Below, in pieces: positions 43,790 through 53,979 of a DNA stretch of 64,000 nt; positions within the stretch are counted from its first letter, which is position 1, and every line of letters begins with the position of its first letter. Origin of the DNA: CAYJII01 sp964370225 (GTDB taxonomy: Bacteria > Bacillota > Clostridia > Oscillospirales > Ruminococcaceae); contig CAYJII010000005.1 in the NCBI GenBank assembly GCA_964370225.1, forward strand, positions 1-64,000, read 5' to 3'. The translations under genes were made by a program, and so were the position numbers. The notes under the pieces were generated by a model. It saw only the letters and a list, made by a program, of their open reading frames with translations. It was not told the origin of the DNA and did not search any database.

Positions 43790-46083
43790 TTAATTTCCGT
43801 TTTTATGCATGCTTTTTTGATCGCTTAACAAGAAAATAGAAATCATTTTAACAGCATACAGGATGCTATTAATTTCCTTCTCATTCCATACACGAGTTCT
43901 AGTGCAATCGTCTAAGCCTAAAAATAGTTTCACATAATCCTTTTCTCGTATCTGAACATGTAAAAATGATTTTATGCCTTGATCATTCATGAGATCATAT
44001 GCACCATCAGCCTTTAAGAGTCTCAAGTCATTGCTGTAAAAAATGCCCTTATCATCAGAATTTGCAAAAAAATCAAACAGTATATCTGCAGTAAGCCCCT
44101 GCAAATTTTCAATCTCTGGGACAATTCCATTAGCACACCACTCATAAGTATTGTCATAAGTTTTTCCATTATCATGTGTCTCGAATATATAGCATCTATC
44201 TGCATTTGCTCGTTTACATATAAATTTCATTACAGCATTAAGCGAGGAGTGTATTTCCCTTGTTTCATACATTAAATCAAACACAGTGGATACAAGTTCT
44301 GTATCAAAATACGAGTTTGCAATTCTACTAGCGTTTTCAAGCGTAGTCCTATTTTTCATAGTACCATCGTAAAGCTCATCAGTATAAAATGTATAACAGT
44401 CTTTCCCACGAAGCTTTGACTGATATAATGCTTTATCTGCTGCTTTGTACAATTCCTCATACGTTTTACCGTCTTTGGGGTAGCATGAAATTCCGATGCT
44501 TCCAGAAATTTTGTAGTCATTATATTCACCTGAGTAAGTGTTTTGAAAAGCTTTTGCTATAATTTTAGCTTTTTGCTCCACTACATTTTCATTTTGAACA
44601 TTCTTAAGTAGGACAATAAATTCATCCCCACCAATTCTACCTATAATATCAGCATTTCTAAAACAGTTACGCAAATTAGCAGCTACTTCACTTAATACCA
44701 TATCGCCAAAATGATGCCCTAGATTATCATTTATCGCTTTAAAATTATCGATATCTATGATGTNNNNNNNNNNTCTCTGTAATCAAGCAACGCATCAGTA
44801 ATGAGATTTTCTGAGCTAATCTTATTAAAACAGTTTGTAAGCAAGTCAGTTTTAGATAAAATTTCAAGCGTTTTTTGCTCATCTATATCCGTAGCTTTCC
44901 CGATACATAGTATGGGATCACCTCGTTTATTACATATAGTTTTATAGTTAAATTTATAGTATCGAGATTGACCGTCAGCCTGCATGAAACGTATCTCAAA
45001 AGGTTTGTTCACTCCCTTTTTCATATCGTTTGATAGCTCTATAAAACTTACCACATCATCTTCAAAAATTTTGCCATCTTCCAAAATTTTCTCAGGAAAA
45101 ATTTCTTTTTCCTCGGATAGCCCAAAAATTTTGCTACCTTTTCCATAAAACTGAATCATGGATGTTTTTATCTCAAGCGAGAAAAAAAGTTCGTCGGATA
45201 ATTGTGCTAGCATTTCAAAGAGTTTCTTATCAGAAATTTGATTAAAATAATACTCGTCAACTAAGTCACTTTCATTTGATTGCTCAGTCTGTGGTGATAA
45301 AGCTTTTAAATATGCAGCAACAAGGCTTCTGCCAGATAAGTCCTTTACAGGTAGCTTTTTTAGGATTATTTCAGCTGGAATCTCTTCACCATTCAGTTTA
45401 CAATGAAGCCACATAAATTTTGAGCTTTCATTGTCAAACCCTTCTCTTAATTTATTAATTGCTAAATCTTCGCTATTTGATCCATCAGGTTGAAGCTCTG
45501 GAGATAGCTTATGAAAGTTATCGATAATAAACTGCTTATTCTCAACTTCGAATAAATCAGCAAATGTTTGATTGCACATTTCCATTTGATTATCTTCATT
45601 CCAAATAGACAGCGACAAAGGACTATTATCAAAGACTGAAATCAAATGTTCATATAAATTTTTCTGTGTTAAATACTTCAGTTCATATGCACTTACATCT
45701 TGTAAAATGCCCATGACAACCGTATTTTTTATAAAGTCATTGCCACTATATTTTGTAAGCTTAACATTAATTTGCAGTGGTTTTCCTACTGTGTCGATAA
45801 ATCCCCAGTCAAATGTTACTTCTTTGCCGGTTAACGCTTTTTTCACATACTTTTTTAGACAGGAAGCAGAATTCTCTCCACTTGGTTGTTTTAAAGGATA
45901 TAAATTTGAAAAATTACTGATTAATTCTTTTTCATTTTCACATTTAAATAATTTGCATGTTGCTTCATTACACATGCAAACGTCACCATTTTCATCAAAG
46001 AAAACTAAATTGTTAGGCGCTAGATCATAAATACTGCTGATAAAGTCATCATGACTTAGAGCATCTGTAAATTGCATGTGCAT
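43790..46083 (-). CDS. PAS-GGDEF-GAF signalling protein, split by an assembly gap
   Basis: Reading on the minus strand from the ATG at 46083 (GGAGG 7 nt upstream), there are two or three PAS-like sensor segments (roughly residues 10-125, 140-260 and 290-400). The start of a GGDEF domain follows (TDLLTNCFNKISSE). Ten N at 44764-44773 interrupt the frame; the other side continues in frame as IIDIDNFKAINDNLGHHFGD, then GRIGGDEFIVLL with an RxxD inhibitory site five residues before. After GGDEF a GAF-like domain (about the last 170 residues) ends the protein. The intact GGDEF predicts a diguanylate cyclase. The apparent stop at the gap is an artefact. Confidence 0.85.
44764..44773. other. Assembly gap of ten N
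   Basis: A placeholder run of N lies inside the GGDEF domain. The frame before and after the gap fits only if the missing length leaves remainder 2 on division by 3, so 10 is not the true length. By comparison with family spacing, about 20-30 nt are missing. Confidence 0.95.
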
Positions 46084-46178
46084 GTTCTATCCTCCATTTT
46101 ACTATTTGTCATATAATTATAGCACATTACATTGCTAAAATCAAATATCACAAAAATATTTCAAACTATTGACATATA

Positions 46179-46187
46179 TGTTATAAT
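46179..46187 (+). promoter_or_regulatory. Possible extended -10 promoter of the MATE gene
   Basis: TGTTATAAT (46179-46187) lies 86 nt upstream of the ATG. A TTGACA begins only 6 nt before the extended element (46169-46174), too close to serve it as -35, so the promoter is uncertain. Confidence 0.4.
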
Positions 46188-46273
46188 TAGTATATGTTTT
46201 TCTAATATCTATGCAAAAACATATAAATTCTTATATCATCTTATGTTAATTTTACTATAATGGAGGCTAATTA

Positions 46274-47638
46274 ATGCATAAAAAAAACTCAATTTTAACA
46301 GGAAGTGTTACAAAGTCACTTGTAGCATTCACAATTCCTGTGTTTTTCGCACTTGTACTACAAGTAATGTACGCAACTGTGGATATGTTTGTAGTAAGTA
46401 ATTACGGCACTATTGCAGACGTTTCAGCAGTTTCAACTGGTGCCCAGCTTATGAATATCATTATCTCGCTTTGCGCAGGACTTGCAAGTGGTGCTACTAT
46501 ATTAATCGGGCAATACATAGGTCAAGGAGCAAAAGAAAAAGTAGGAACAGTTATCGGAAATTCGCTTGTTATGTTCAGCGTTTTTTCTATCGCTATTTCC
46601 CTTATCACAATCATTTTTTTAGATCCACTTATTTTAATACTCAATACGCCCACAGAAGCAATAGACAGCACATCGGATTATGTTTTTTACAGCGCAATCG
46701 GAATTCCTATGATATTCATCTACAATATCATCAGCTCAATTTTTAGAGGTGTAGGCAATTCAAAAATCGCACTTCTTACCATTGCAATCTCGTGCATTGC
46801 TAATATATTTTTAGATATATTTTTTGTTGCTTATCTAAATATGGGCGCTGGTGGTGCAGCTATTGCAACCGTAATTTCGCAGACTATCAGTGTTGTGATT
46901 TCTTTATTTATTATGCTTAAAATGCCAATGCTCACAATAAATAAATCAAGTTTTAGCATCAAATTAGATTATTCCAAAAAAATACTAAAGCTTGGCATCC
47001 CCATTGCATTCCAAGGGGTACTCGCTAGCATTTCTTTTTTAGCTATTGTCGTAATAGTTAATCAGTTCGGGATAGTATTTTCTGCAGCAGTAGGTGTAGT
47101 CGGCAGAATTGTAGGCTTCATAATGCTTGTTTCTTCTTCTTTTGGTCAATCTGTTTCTGTTTTTGCCTCACAAAACTATGGCGCAAAACAACATGCAAGA
47201 GCAAAAAAAGGATTAAAAGTAAGTATTATAATTTCTTTTTCTGTAAGCGTACTAATGGCATATATTGCATGGTTCCACGGTGAAGTGCTAATTAAGATAT
47301 TTGAAGATGATCCTGAAATCTTATCTGCTTCATATGATTATCTCAGAGCATTTGCAATTGAAACTTTGCTAGTACCGATATTATTCTGTCTTTCCGGCTA
47401 CTTAACTGGCTATGGACGAACTATGTTCACCATGACTCAAAGCATTATCGGCGCAATTGGAATACGCCTAGTTTTTGTTTACGTATTCAGCCTAGTAACA
47501 CCTCCATCACTTTTTATCATTGGACTTGCTACTCCGCTCGCTACTTTTATCCAAATAGTAATTATGGCAATATACTACATGGTGCATTTCACTAATAAAA
47601 AATTAGCCAAAGCGGATGCACTCGCTGAGGTAGATTAA
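46274..47638 (+). CDS. MATE family multidrug efflux transporter
   Basis: The 454-residue protein has twelve predicted membrane helices in two similar halves, a MatE layout of the NorM/MepA kind. The conserved early segment includes VMYATVDMFVVSNYG and FRGVGNSKIALL. It would export cationic compounds using a sodium or proton gradient. It stands alone with a GGAGG site and a strong terminator. Substrate unknown. Confidence 0.9.
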   Translation: MHKKNSILTGSVTKSLVAFTIPVFFALVLQVMYATVDMFVVSNYGTIADVSAVSTGAQLMNIIISLCAGLASGATILIGQYIGQGAKEKVGTVIGNSLVMFSVFSIAISLITIIFLDPLILILNTPTEAIDSTSDYVFYSAIGIPMIFIYNIISSIFRGVGNSKIALLTIAISCIANIFLDIFFVAYLNMGAGGAAIATVISQTISVVISLFIMLKMPMLTINKSSFSIKLDYSKKILKLGIPIAFQGVLASISFLAIVVIVNQFGIVFSAAVGVVGRIVGFIMLVSSSFGQSVSVFASQNYGAKQHARAKKGLKVSIIISFSVSVLMAYIAWFHGEVLIKIFEDDPEILSASYDYLRAFAIETLLVPILFCLSGYLTGYGRTMFTMTQSIIGAIGIRLVFVYVFSLVTPPSLFIIGLATPLATFIQIVIMAIYYMVHFTNKKLAKADALAEVD

Positions 47639-47656
47639 TTATCGTCACAAAATTTT

Positions 47657-47694
47657 AAAAGGCTACGAAAAGTTATTACTTTTCGTAGCCTTTT
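47657..47694. terminator. Bidirectional terminator after the MATE gene
   Basis: AAAAGGCTACGAAAAGT with its complement, TATT loop and T-run, between convergent genes. Confidence 0.9.
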
Positions 47695-47708
47695 TACTTT
47701 AAATTTTA

Positions 47709-48494
47709 CTATTCACTAAAATACCAGTCAAGTGCTTTTTTGATATACTCATTCCAAAATACCCAATCATGGACACCAGGGCTTTCTTTATATACATGAG
47801 GGAATCCTATATCTTTGAGGTAATTTACATAATCTCTGTTAAATTCGATTAAGTAGTCCTCACTTCCACATGCTAGATAAAAGCGTGGCAAGTTAGCATT
47901 TTTTTCAATTAAATCCTTTGCTAAAAATTTTGGATCAACATCACTGCCCAAAACTTTTGATGGTTCACCAAATACATGCGCACAAAAGTCATAAGTCAAG
48001 ACATCATTAACATCACCAGGTTTTATCGTGGCGACTTTGTCGATAATAAAAGCAGATGAAAATGCAAAGATTGCACCAAAAGTGTCAGCATATTTCAATC
48101 CATTTCTTGCAGCGCCATATCCTCCCATGGAAAGACCTCCAATGATGGTGTCCTCCCTTTTATCTGATAAGTCAAAAATAGTTCTTGTAAAATTAACTAT
48201 TTCCTGCCCGATGTGCATTCCATAAAATGCTCCACGTACAGCATCATCTAAATAAAAGCTGTTTTCCCCAATTGGCATTACAACTGCAATATTATACTCT
48301 TGTGAAAGACTAGAAATATTACTTTTATTAATCCAATCATTTTGATTATTGGTAAGGCCATGAAGCAAGTACAAAGTTTTGTAAGGCGTTTTTGCATGGT
48401 TTTCATTTTCATAATTATCCGCAGGTAAACACACCATAAGTGGAACATTTCGATTAAAACATTTTGAAAAAAAATCAATATTAATAATAGCCAT
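47709..48494 (-). CDS. Esterase family alpha/beta hydrolase
   Basis: The 261-residue protein is of the putative esterase (esterase D/tributyrin esterase) family. The oxyanion region is LYLLHGLTNNQNDW, the nucleophile is Ser122 in GGLSMGGYGA, an acid follows in ACGSEDYL near 210, and the histidine is in GVHDWVFW near 244. No signal peptide is seen, so it acts in the cytoplasm. Likely substrates are acyl or acetyl esters of sugars or short chains; the adjacent divergent alpha-galactosidase makes a carbohydrate role plausible. Confidence 0.88.
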   Translation of the reverse strand: MAIINIDFFSKCFNRNVPLMVCLPADNYENENHAKTPYKTLYLLHGLTNNQNDWINKSNISSLSQEYNIAVVMPIGENSFYLDDAVRGAFYGMHIGQEIVNFTRTIFDLSDKREDTIIGGLSMGGYGAARNGLKYADTFGAIFAFSSAFIIDKVATIKPGDVNDVLTYDFCAHVFGEPSKVLGSDVDPKFLAKDLIEKNANLPRFYLACGSEDYLIEFNRDYVNYLKDIGFPHVYKESPGVHDWVFWNEYIKKALDWYFSE

Positions 48495-48625
48495 AATTGC
48501 TCTCCTTTTTATGATAATAACTCGTAAAATTTTGTATACTTTTCCATATTTTTATTATATCAAAAAGCAATATATATTTGCAATGAAAAATACTTAAATT
48601 TCTTTAAATTTTTTTCAAAAATCTA

Positions 48626-48654
48626 TTTACTGTTATAGAATAAAGTGTTATACT
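48626..48654 (+). promoter_or_regulatory. Promoter of the alpha-galactosidase gene
   Basis: TTTACT (48626-48631), 17 nt, TATACT (48649-48654), with TG one base before the -10. Confidence 0.6.
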
Positions 48655-48680
48655 GTTTTAAAATGAAAGGAAGGTACTCT

Positions 48681-50438
48681 ATGAAAGAATTTATTTGCTC
48701 TTCACTAAAATTTATTACAGAAGAAAATTCACAAGTTGATGTTAAGTTTCTAGGAAATAATGATGATATTTGGGAGTTTTCTGTTGGGTTTTCTGCTAAC
48801 GAACCAATCGTTCCGCAAAAGACTTCACTAAAATTCAGTATTCCGCTAGTTGGAATCCATAATGTTTGGACTCCTGAGGTTTTATATAACCACGGTCTTA
48901 CAACTAACTGGTTACCTTTTATCTCAGGTATTAGCGTTCTAGCACCAGTACAAGCATTAGTTCGTGCTGACGGAAACAACCGCCTGTGCATTAGCTATTC
49001 TGATGCGATTAACTTTGTACGCTTCAAAGGCAAAGTTAAAGAAGAAACTTGTTCGTGGGAAGGTGAAATTATCCTATTCGATGGAATTAGCGATAAAATA
49101 AAAGATTATAACCACGTTTTGCGTTTTGATATGCGTGATATTCCTATGGGAGAAGCTGTTAAAAACGTTGCTTCTTGGTGGGAAACTTTCCCTCTACTAA
49201 AACCTATGGATACAGTTGAGAAATCAAAATATCCGATGTATTCTACTTGGTATAGCATGCACCAACAAGTTACTACTGATACAATGCTTGAGCAATCAAG
49301 AATAGCATCTGAATATGGCTGTAAGGCTATCATCATCGATGATGGATGGCAAACAGAAGACGGCTCTAGAGGCTATGCTTATTGTGGTGACTGGGAAGTT
49401 TGTGAGTCAAAAATACCTGATATGGCTAAATTGGTTGAAGAAATGCACAAAATCGACACAGCTGTACTTATTTGGTACTGTGTTCCACTAATTGGATACA
49501 AATCAAGAAAATGGGAAGAACTAAAAGGTATGCTTTTAACTGATGATTACAATAATCAAGGTTGCGGTGTACTAGACCCTAGATATAAAGTTGTGCGTGA
49601 TTATATCATCAAAACTTATATTGATGCTGTTACTAACTGGAACTTAGACGGACTAAAACTTGACTTTATCGACCAATTTATCATGTATGAAGATACTGAA
49701 AAATCCCAACTAGAAGGCATGGATTTTGTTAGTGTATCAGAAGCTACATACTGCTTAATGTTAGAGCTATCACAAAAACTAAAAGATTTAAATCCTAATA
49801 TCATGATTGAATTTAGACAAAGATATGCAGGACCTACAATGCGTGCATATGGTAATATTTTCAGAGCTACTGACTGCCCATCCGACCCATTCATTAATAG
49901 AAAAAGAATATTGGATTTACGTTTAACTTCTGGAAACACTGTTGTTCATGCTGATATGATTCGTTGGAACGACCTTGATACAGATGAGAGCGTTGCGTAC
50001 CACTTATGGTCTACTATATTCTCAGTTGCGCAAATTAGTGTAGATTTAACTACTCTTTCTGATTCACATAAAAAAGTTCTTAAAAACTTTACCGATTTCT
50101 CCGTTGCTAATATCGACTTGTTAATCGATGGAGATTTTAACGGATATGTTGCTCAAACTGCATACACTACAGCTAAAACAGAAATAGCAAATAAAGCTTG
50201 TATCGCAGTATACGAAGATAAATTTGTCAAAGCTATTGCAAAAGATGAATTTTATCTTGTTAATGCATCATATAACAAAGATATTTTTGTGGACATCACT
50301 GACTTAGGTGATGCTTACGAATGCAAAGTTTACGATGCATATGGAGAGCTTATCTTAACTGATAGTACTTCAAATTACACTGATATCATGAAATTAGCAT
50401 TAGGCGTTGGATTTAGAGCTGAATTTAAAAAAATATAA
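48681..50438 (+). CDS. Alpha-galactosidase, GH36/GH27-like clan GH-D
   Basis: The 585-residue enzyme (ATG at 48681 behind AAGGAAGG) has an N-terminal beta domain and a catalytic barrel. The clan GH-D nucleophile is Asp328 in GLKLDF, and the acid/base Asp lies in RATDCPSD (398 or 402). IIDDGWQ near 218-224 and WYCVPLIG near 265-272 are also conserved in the family. No signal peptide is seen, so it would cleave imported raffinose-type sugars or melibiose inside the cell. No sugar transporter is adjacent. Confidence 0.87.
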   Translation: MKEFICSSLKFITEENSQVDVKFLGNNDDIWEFSVGFSANEPIVPQKTSLKFSIPLVGIHNVWTPEVLYNHGLTTNWLPFISGISVLAPVQALVRADGNNRLCISYSDAINFVRFKGKVKEETCSWEGEIILFDGISDKIKDYNHVLRFDMRDIPMGEAVKNVASWWETFPLLKPMDTVEKSKYPMYSTWYSMHQQVTTDTMLEQSRIASEYGCKAIIIDDGWQTEDGSRGYAYCGDWEVCESKIPDMAKLVEEMHKIDTAVLIWYCVPLIGYKSRKWEELKGMLLTDDYNNQGCGVLDPRYKVVRDYIIKTYIDAVTNWNLDGLKLDFIDQFIMYEDTEKSQLEGMDFVSVSEATYCLMLELSQKLKDLNPNIMIEFRQRYAGPTMRAYGNIFRATDCPSDPFINRKRILDLRLTSGNTVVHADMIRWNDLDTDESVAYHLWSTIFSVAQISVDLTTLSDSHKKVLKNFTDFSVANIDLLIDGDFNGYVAQTAYTTAKTEIANKACIAVYEDKFVKAIAKDEFYLVNASYNKDIFVDITDLGDAYECKVYDAYGELILTDSTSNYTDIMKLALGVGFRAEFKKI

Positions 50439-50505
50439 CTCTTTTCTTTTGAATAAAATATATTAATTCGGTAATAATATATTTGTTCAAAGGAGGTGTA
50501 GATTA

Positions 50506-50661
50506 ATGGAAAATTCAGGTGTCTGTTGTAACGTTTCGCAATGTTGCCATTATAAGCAGGATGATAAATGTCAGTTAGCCAAAATCCATATTACTAACGA
50601 AAAAACTTCTGCTGATGCAATTGCGACTCCGCATTTTTGCAAAAACTACGAACAAAAATAG
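50506..50661 (+). CDS. DUF1540 small cysteine-rich protein
   Basis: The 51-residue protein has six cysteines (7, 8, 13, 14, 22, 45) in the DUF1540 pattern: CNVSQC, YKQDDKCQLAKI and ATPHFC. It has a strong AAAGGAGGTG site. Members are common and often repeated in Clostridia; the function is unknown, metal binding or redox being possible. It lies 67 nt after the alpha-galactosidase and before a bidirectional terminator. Confidence 0.88.
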   Translation: MENSGVCCNVSQCCHYKQDDKCQLAKIHITNEKTSADAIATPHFCKNYEQK

Positions 50662-50672
50662 TTAATTTTTAT

Positions 50673-50712
50673 AAACAAAAGCGATTTCACAAATGTGAAA
50701 TCGCTTTTGTTT
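50673..50712. terminator. Bidirectional terminator
   Basis: AAACAAAAGCGATTTCAC with its complement and T/A runs on both sides. It ends the DUF1540 gene and the convergent thiol-redox operon. Confidence 0.9.
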
Positions 50713-51068
50713 TATTTATTCGCTTCAATTAATTTTGCAATGTCATTAGCTTTTAACACCTTGCCATATGATACAACTTTGTCGTTTATCATAAGCCCCG
50801 GTGTAGACATTACACCATACTGTGCAATTTTTGCTAAGTCAGTTACTTTTTCTAAATTCGCTTGCATACCTAATGTGCTAAGCGCTTCTTTAGTATTGTT
50901 TGTAAGAATCTCGCAGTTTTTACAACCAGGACCTAAAACCTTGATATCCATTGCCCCTTCAATGTGCTCGCCTATTTGCTCGCTTTCTTTGCAATTACCC
51001 CCACAACTACATGATGATTTTTTGCTTCCACCAAACAATGATGAAAATACACTTTTTTTCTCGCTCAT
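50712..51068 (-). CDS. Thioredoxin-fold redox-active disulfide protein
   Basis: The 118-residue protein has a thioredoxin-like domain of the TM0996/MTH895 family with the active pair GCKNC (Cys49, Cys52), then STPGLMIND with the cis-proline. The N-terminal 30 residues are Ser/Lys-rich and contain three more cysteines (20, 22, 26), which could bind metal. It is the last gene of the ArsR-led operon. Confidence 0.88.
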   Translation of the reverse strand: MSEKKSVFSSLFGGSKKSSCSCGGNCKESEQIGEHIEGAMDIKVLGPGCKNCEILTNNTKEALSTLGMQANLEKVTDLAKIAQYGVMSTPGLMINDKVVSYGKVLKANDIAKLIEANK

Positions 51069-51092
51069 AATTATTCCTCCAAATATATTATA

Positions 51093-51785
51093 TTAAAAAC
51101 CTAAATAAAACATGTAAAACCCAATTAGTAAAATCGCTATACCCATCGCATATTTTAACAGTATACTAAACTTGCCATATTTTTTGCTTCCAGTTATTTT
51201 TTTTACAAAACCCATTGAAGTTCCTGCAATTAACACTAAAAAGCTATGTCCGACTGAATAAATCAAAAGCATCAGTATTCCCCAGACAATATTTCCACCT
51301 CTTGCTACTAATCCAAGTAGAACTACTAGCACTGGTGTTGCGCATGGTGAGGAAAATATTCCTCCGAGAATGCCTGCGATAAATGCTCCGATATATCCCT
51401 TTTTTGTACTCTTTGACATAAGGTAGGTCGATGGAATAAAGTTAAATATTTCCATTGTCTGTAGCGCCATTAACACCATTAAAACACCTAACACTAAATA
51501 CCACCAGCTACTACCGCTACCCATAAGTTGACCTAATAGCGAAGCTATGGTCCCGAGTGCAGTAAAAGTCACTGCCATCCCTACCGAAAATGTAAGCGAA
51601 AGCTTAAAAGCTCTTTTGGTATCGTTATTTGATGTTCCACCAACATATCCAATTACTAAGGGCACACTTGATAGAGCACATGGCGTCACAGAAGTTAAAA
51701 CGCCAGCTAATAGTGCTATAATAGGCGCTAACCATGTGCTGTTTTCAATCAGCACTGATAAATCGGCTAACCATGCATCAATCAT
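51093..51785 (-). CDS. CcdA/DsbD-type transmembrane electron carrier
   Basis: The 230-residue protein has about six membrane helices. Conserved cysteines lie in TSVTPCALSSVP and in FSSPCATPVL, the two cysteines that carry reducing power across the membrane in CcdA/DsbD. The gene overlaps the start of the previous one by 4 nt, so it is coupled with the membrane-anchored thioredoxin. Together they would move electrons from the cytoplasm to the outer face. Confidence 0.9.
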   Translation of the reverse strand: MIDAWLADLSVLIENSTWLAPIIALLAGVLTSVTPCALSSVPLVIGYVGGTSNNDTKRAFKLSLTFSVGMAVTFTALGTIASLLGQLMGSGSSWWYLVLGVLMVLMALQTMEIFNFIPSTYLMSKSTKKGYIGAFIAGILGGIFSSPCATPVLVVLLGLVARGGNIVWGILMLLIYSVGHSFLVLIAGTSMGFVKKITGSKKYGKFSILLKYAMGIAILLIGFYMFYLGF

Positions 51786-52309
51786 TTTGTAGCCCCCAAC
51801 TCTGCGAGTATAAAGTCCACTTGTTCTTTTGTTAATGCACCTTCGTGAGCAGTAAATAAATGCTCACCCGTGTCTTGGTCTTGATACATTATCATTCCCA
51901 TAGCCTCAGGGTCAGAGGGTACATATGGTGCGCCGTTTGCATCAAAGAAAAACTGCGTCGGTATTACTGTCATAGGAAAACCTTGCGCTGTTTGTGGGTA
52001 TTTCCACACATCATAAAATTTTACAATAGCTATATCTTGATATTCTGCATTTGCTTCTTCAAGCACAGGTTTCATTTCTTTACAAGGTATGCATTCATCT
52101 GCACCGAAATCCAACATTATAGGCATATTGTAACTTTTTAACTTTTCAAGGTCAATGCTATCACTCACAAGTGCTAAATCTTGGTTGTCTGATGTGGCAA
52201 TTCTTGAATCTTCATTATTGCGAAACACCCAAATAGCAGCCACTACTATAATTATTACAACAGGTGCTAGAATTTTTACTATAAGTTTTGCTCTGCTTGT
52301 TTTCTCCAA
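51782..52309 (-). CDS. Membrane-anchored thioredoxin-like protein
   Basis: The 175-residue protein has one N-terminal membrane segment (9-29) and an outer thioredoxin domain with active site ECIPCK (Cys73, Cys76), then a cis-proline in TVIPTQ. This pairs naturally with the CcdA-like protein encoded next, as in extracytoplasmic thiol reduction systems. It starts 30 nt after the oxidoreductase gene. Confidence 0.9.
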   Translation of the reverse strand: MEKTSRAKLIVKILAPVVIIIVVAAIWVFRNNEDSRIATSDNQDLALVSDSIDLEKLKSYNMPIMLDFGADECIPCKEMKPVLEEANAEYQDIAIVKFYDVWKYPQTAQGFPMTVIPTQFFFDANGAPYVPSDPEAMGMIMYQDQDTGEHLFTAHEGALTKEQVDFILAELGATK

Positions 52310-52339
52310 AATAATAACCCTCCTAATATTTATACTGAG

Positions 52340-53968
52340 CTATTTGCTTTCTTTATTAAATTTTTGTCCGCCTGACAAATTATATGTTTTATCAAAGCCA
52401 TTACCCAATAAAATATTTTGTGCCGCATTACCTGTGACACCTTTATTACAGTATGTCACTGTGATTTTGTCTTTATCCAAATTTTTCATCTCTTCACGTA
52501 GCTTTGCGTGAGGAATATTTACAGCACCTTCTAAATGTCCTTTTTTCTCATAATCAGATGGGCTTCTTACATCGATAATTTGCACATCATCGCCAATGTT
52601 TTCCATAACTTTTGAAGTCACAAGTTTTCTACCTCTGTTTATCGCATTATCCAAAATCATGCCGGTATAGTGCACTGGGTCTTTTGTTGTAGAAAATGGT
52701 GGCGCATAAGCTAAATCTATGTGGAATAGCTCATCTACTGTCGCTTTATAGGTGATGAGTGTCGCAAAAACGTCGATACGCTTATCAACACCCTCAGTCC
52801 CGATGATTTGCACACCAAGTAATCTGCTTGTTTCTCTATCCGCAATCGCTTTTATCACCATTTCTTTGCCACCAAGATACTCAGGCTTATTCGGTTTAAC
52901 ATTATGGCAAATTTCGATTTCATAGCCTTCGTTTATTGCTTCAATTTCACTTAATCCACTGCTTGCTACAGTTAAATCAAACACCTTATAAATTCCCGTG
53001 GATAGATTTCCTTTGTACTCGATTTTTGAACCAGTAGCACAGTCCCCTGCTATTCTTCCAGTTTTATTTGCTGTACTTCCAAGCGGTCTATATACTGCTT
53101 TTCCTGTGATTGCACTATAAGTTTCGATGCAGTCACCACATGCGTATACATCAGTAATATTAGTCTGCATATGCCTATCAACTTTAATTGCACCCGTTTC
53201 ACCGATTTCTACTCCACTAGCTTTTGCTAATGCAACATTTGGTTTTACACCAGTCGCTAAAATAACTAGCTCAGCTGCAACTTCTTCCCCATTTGAAAGC
53301 AATACAGTTCTATCATTTATCTCATTGATATACGTAGATTTTGTAATATTTACACCAAATGCTTTTAGTTTGTTTTCAAGTAGCTGTGCCATATCCGAAT
53401 CAAGATTTGGCGTAATTTTATCTGCAATCTCAATTACTCTGGTGTCTATTCCTTGTGCCACAAGATTTTCTAACACTTCAAATCCAATAAATCCTGTCCC
53501 AGCAATTACAGCAGTTTTAGGTGATTTTTTTTTGATAAAATCACTAATTTTTATCGCATCGTCCATATTTCTTAAGACGAACACATTATCGTTTTCCACG
53601 CCTTTTATCTGTGGAATCGACGCTGATGCCCCTGTTGAAATGATAAGTTTATCATACTCATCTGTGAAGACTTCACCAGTTTGTAAATTTTTCACACTCA
53701 CTGACTTTTTCTCAGTATTGATGCTTAGCACTTCATGTGAAGTCATAATATCTACATTATATTTCTTCTTAAAAAATGCTACATCACGCGGTGCTAGTTG
53801 ATCAATTGTCTCGATTTCTCCCCCGATAAAATATGGCATTCCACAGCCTGAATATGATATGAATTGGCCTTTTTCGTATACAGTAATTACTGCATGATCA
53901 TCATTTCTTCTCGCTTTAGCTACCGCAGATGTCCCTGCTGCAACTGCTCCGATTGCTATTATTTTCAT
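52340..53968 (-). CDS. CoA-disulfide reductase-like flavoprotein with rhodanese domain
   Basis: The 542-residue protein has a flavin disulfide-reductase core (1-440) of the CoADR/NADH oxidase group. The FAD motif is at the start, the single redox Cys42 in SYSGCGMP, and the NAD motif in IAGTGFIGFEV. The C-terminal 90 residues form a rhodanese domain with the active cysteine in TYCNKGVTG. Such CoADR-Rhd fusions act on CoA disulfide or persulfide and polysulfide. The operon adds a permease and thioredoxin-like proteins. Confidence 0.9.
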   Translation of the reverse strand: MKIIAIGAVAAGTSAVAKARRNDDHAVITVYEKGQFISYSGCGMPYFIGGEIETIDQLAPRDVAFFKKKYNVDIMTSHEVLSINTEKKSVSVKNLQTGEVFTDEYDKLIISTGASASIPQIKGVENDNVFVLRNMDDAIKISDFIKKKSPKTAVIAGTGFIGFEVLENLVAQGIDTRVIEIADKITPNLDSDMAQLLENKLKAFGVNITKSTYINEINDRTVLLSNGEEVAAELVILATGVKPNVALAKASGVEIGETGAIKVDRHMQTNITDVYACGDCIETYSAITGKAVYRPLGSTANKTGRIAGDCATGSKIEYKGNLSTGIYKVFDLTVASSGLSEIEAINEGYEIEICHNVKPNKPEYLGGKEMVIKAIADRETSRLLGVQIIGTEGVDKRIDVFATLITYKATVDELFHIDLAYAPPFSTTKDPVHYTGMILDNAINRGRKLVTSKVMENIGDDVQIIDVRSPSDYEKKGHLEGAVNIPHAKLREEMKNLDKDKITVTYCNKGVTGNAAQNILLGNGFDKTYNLSGGQKFNKESK

Positions 53969-53979
53969 AATCTTCTCCT

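Noticed and set aside
44755..44763. An apparent premature stop in the GGDEF gene suggesting a pseudogene.
   Set aside because: It arises only from the arbitrary ten-N gap; both sides continue the same domain.
46169..46187. TTGACA followed by TATAAT as the MATE promoter.
   Set aside because: The spacing is only 7 nt; only the extended -10 can be used, so I list it with low confidence.
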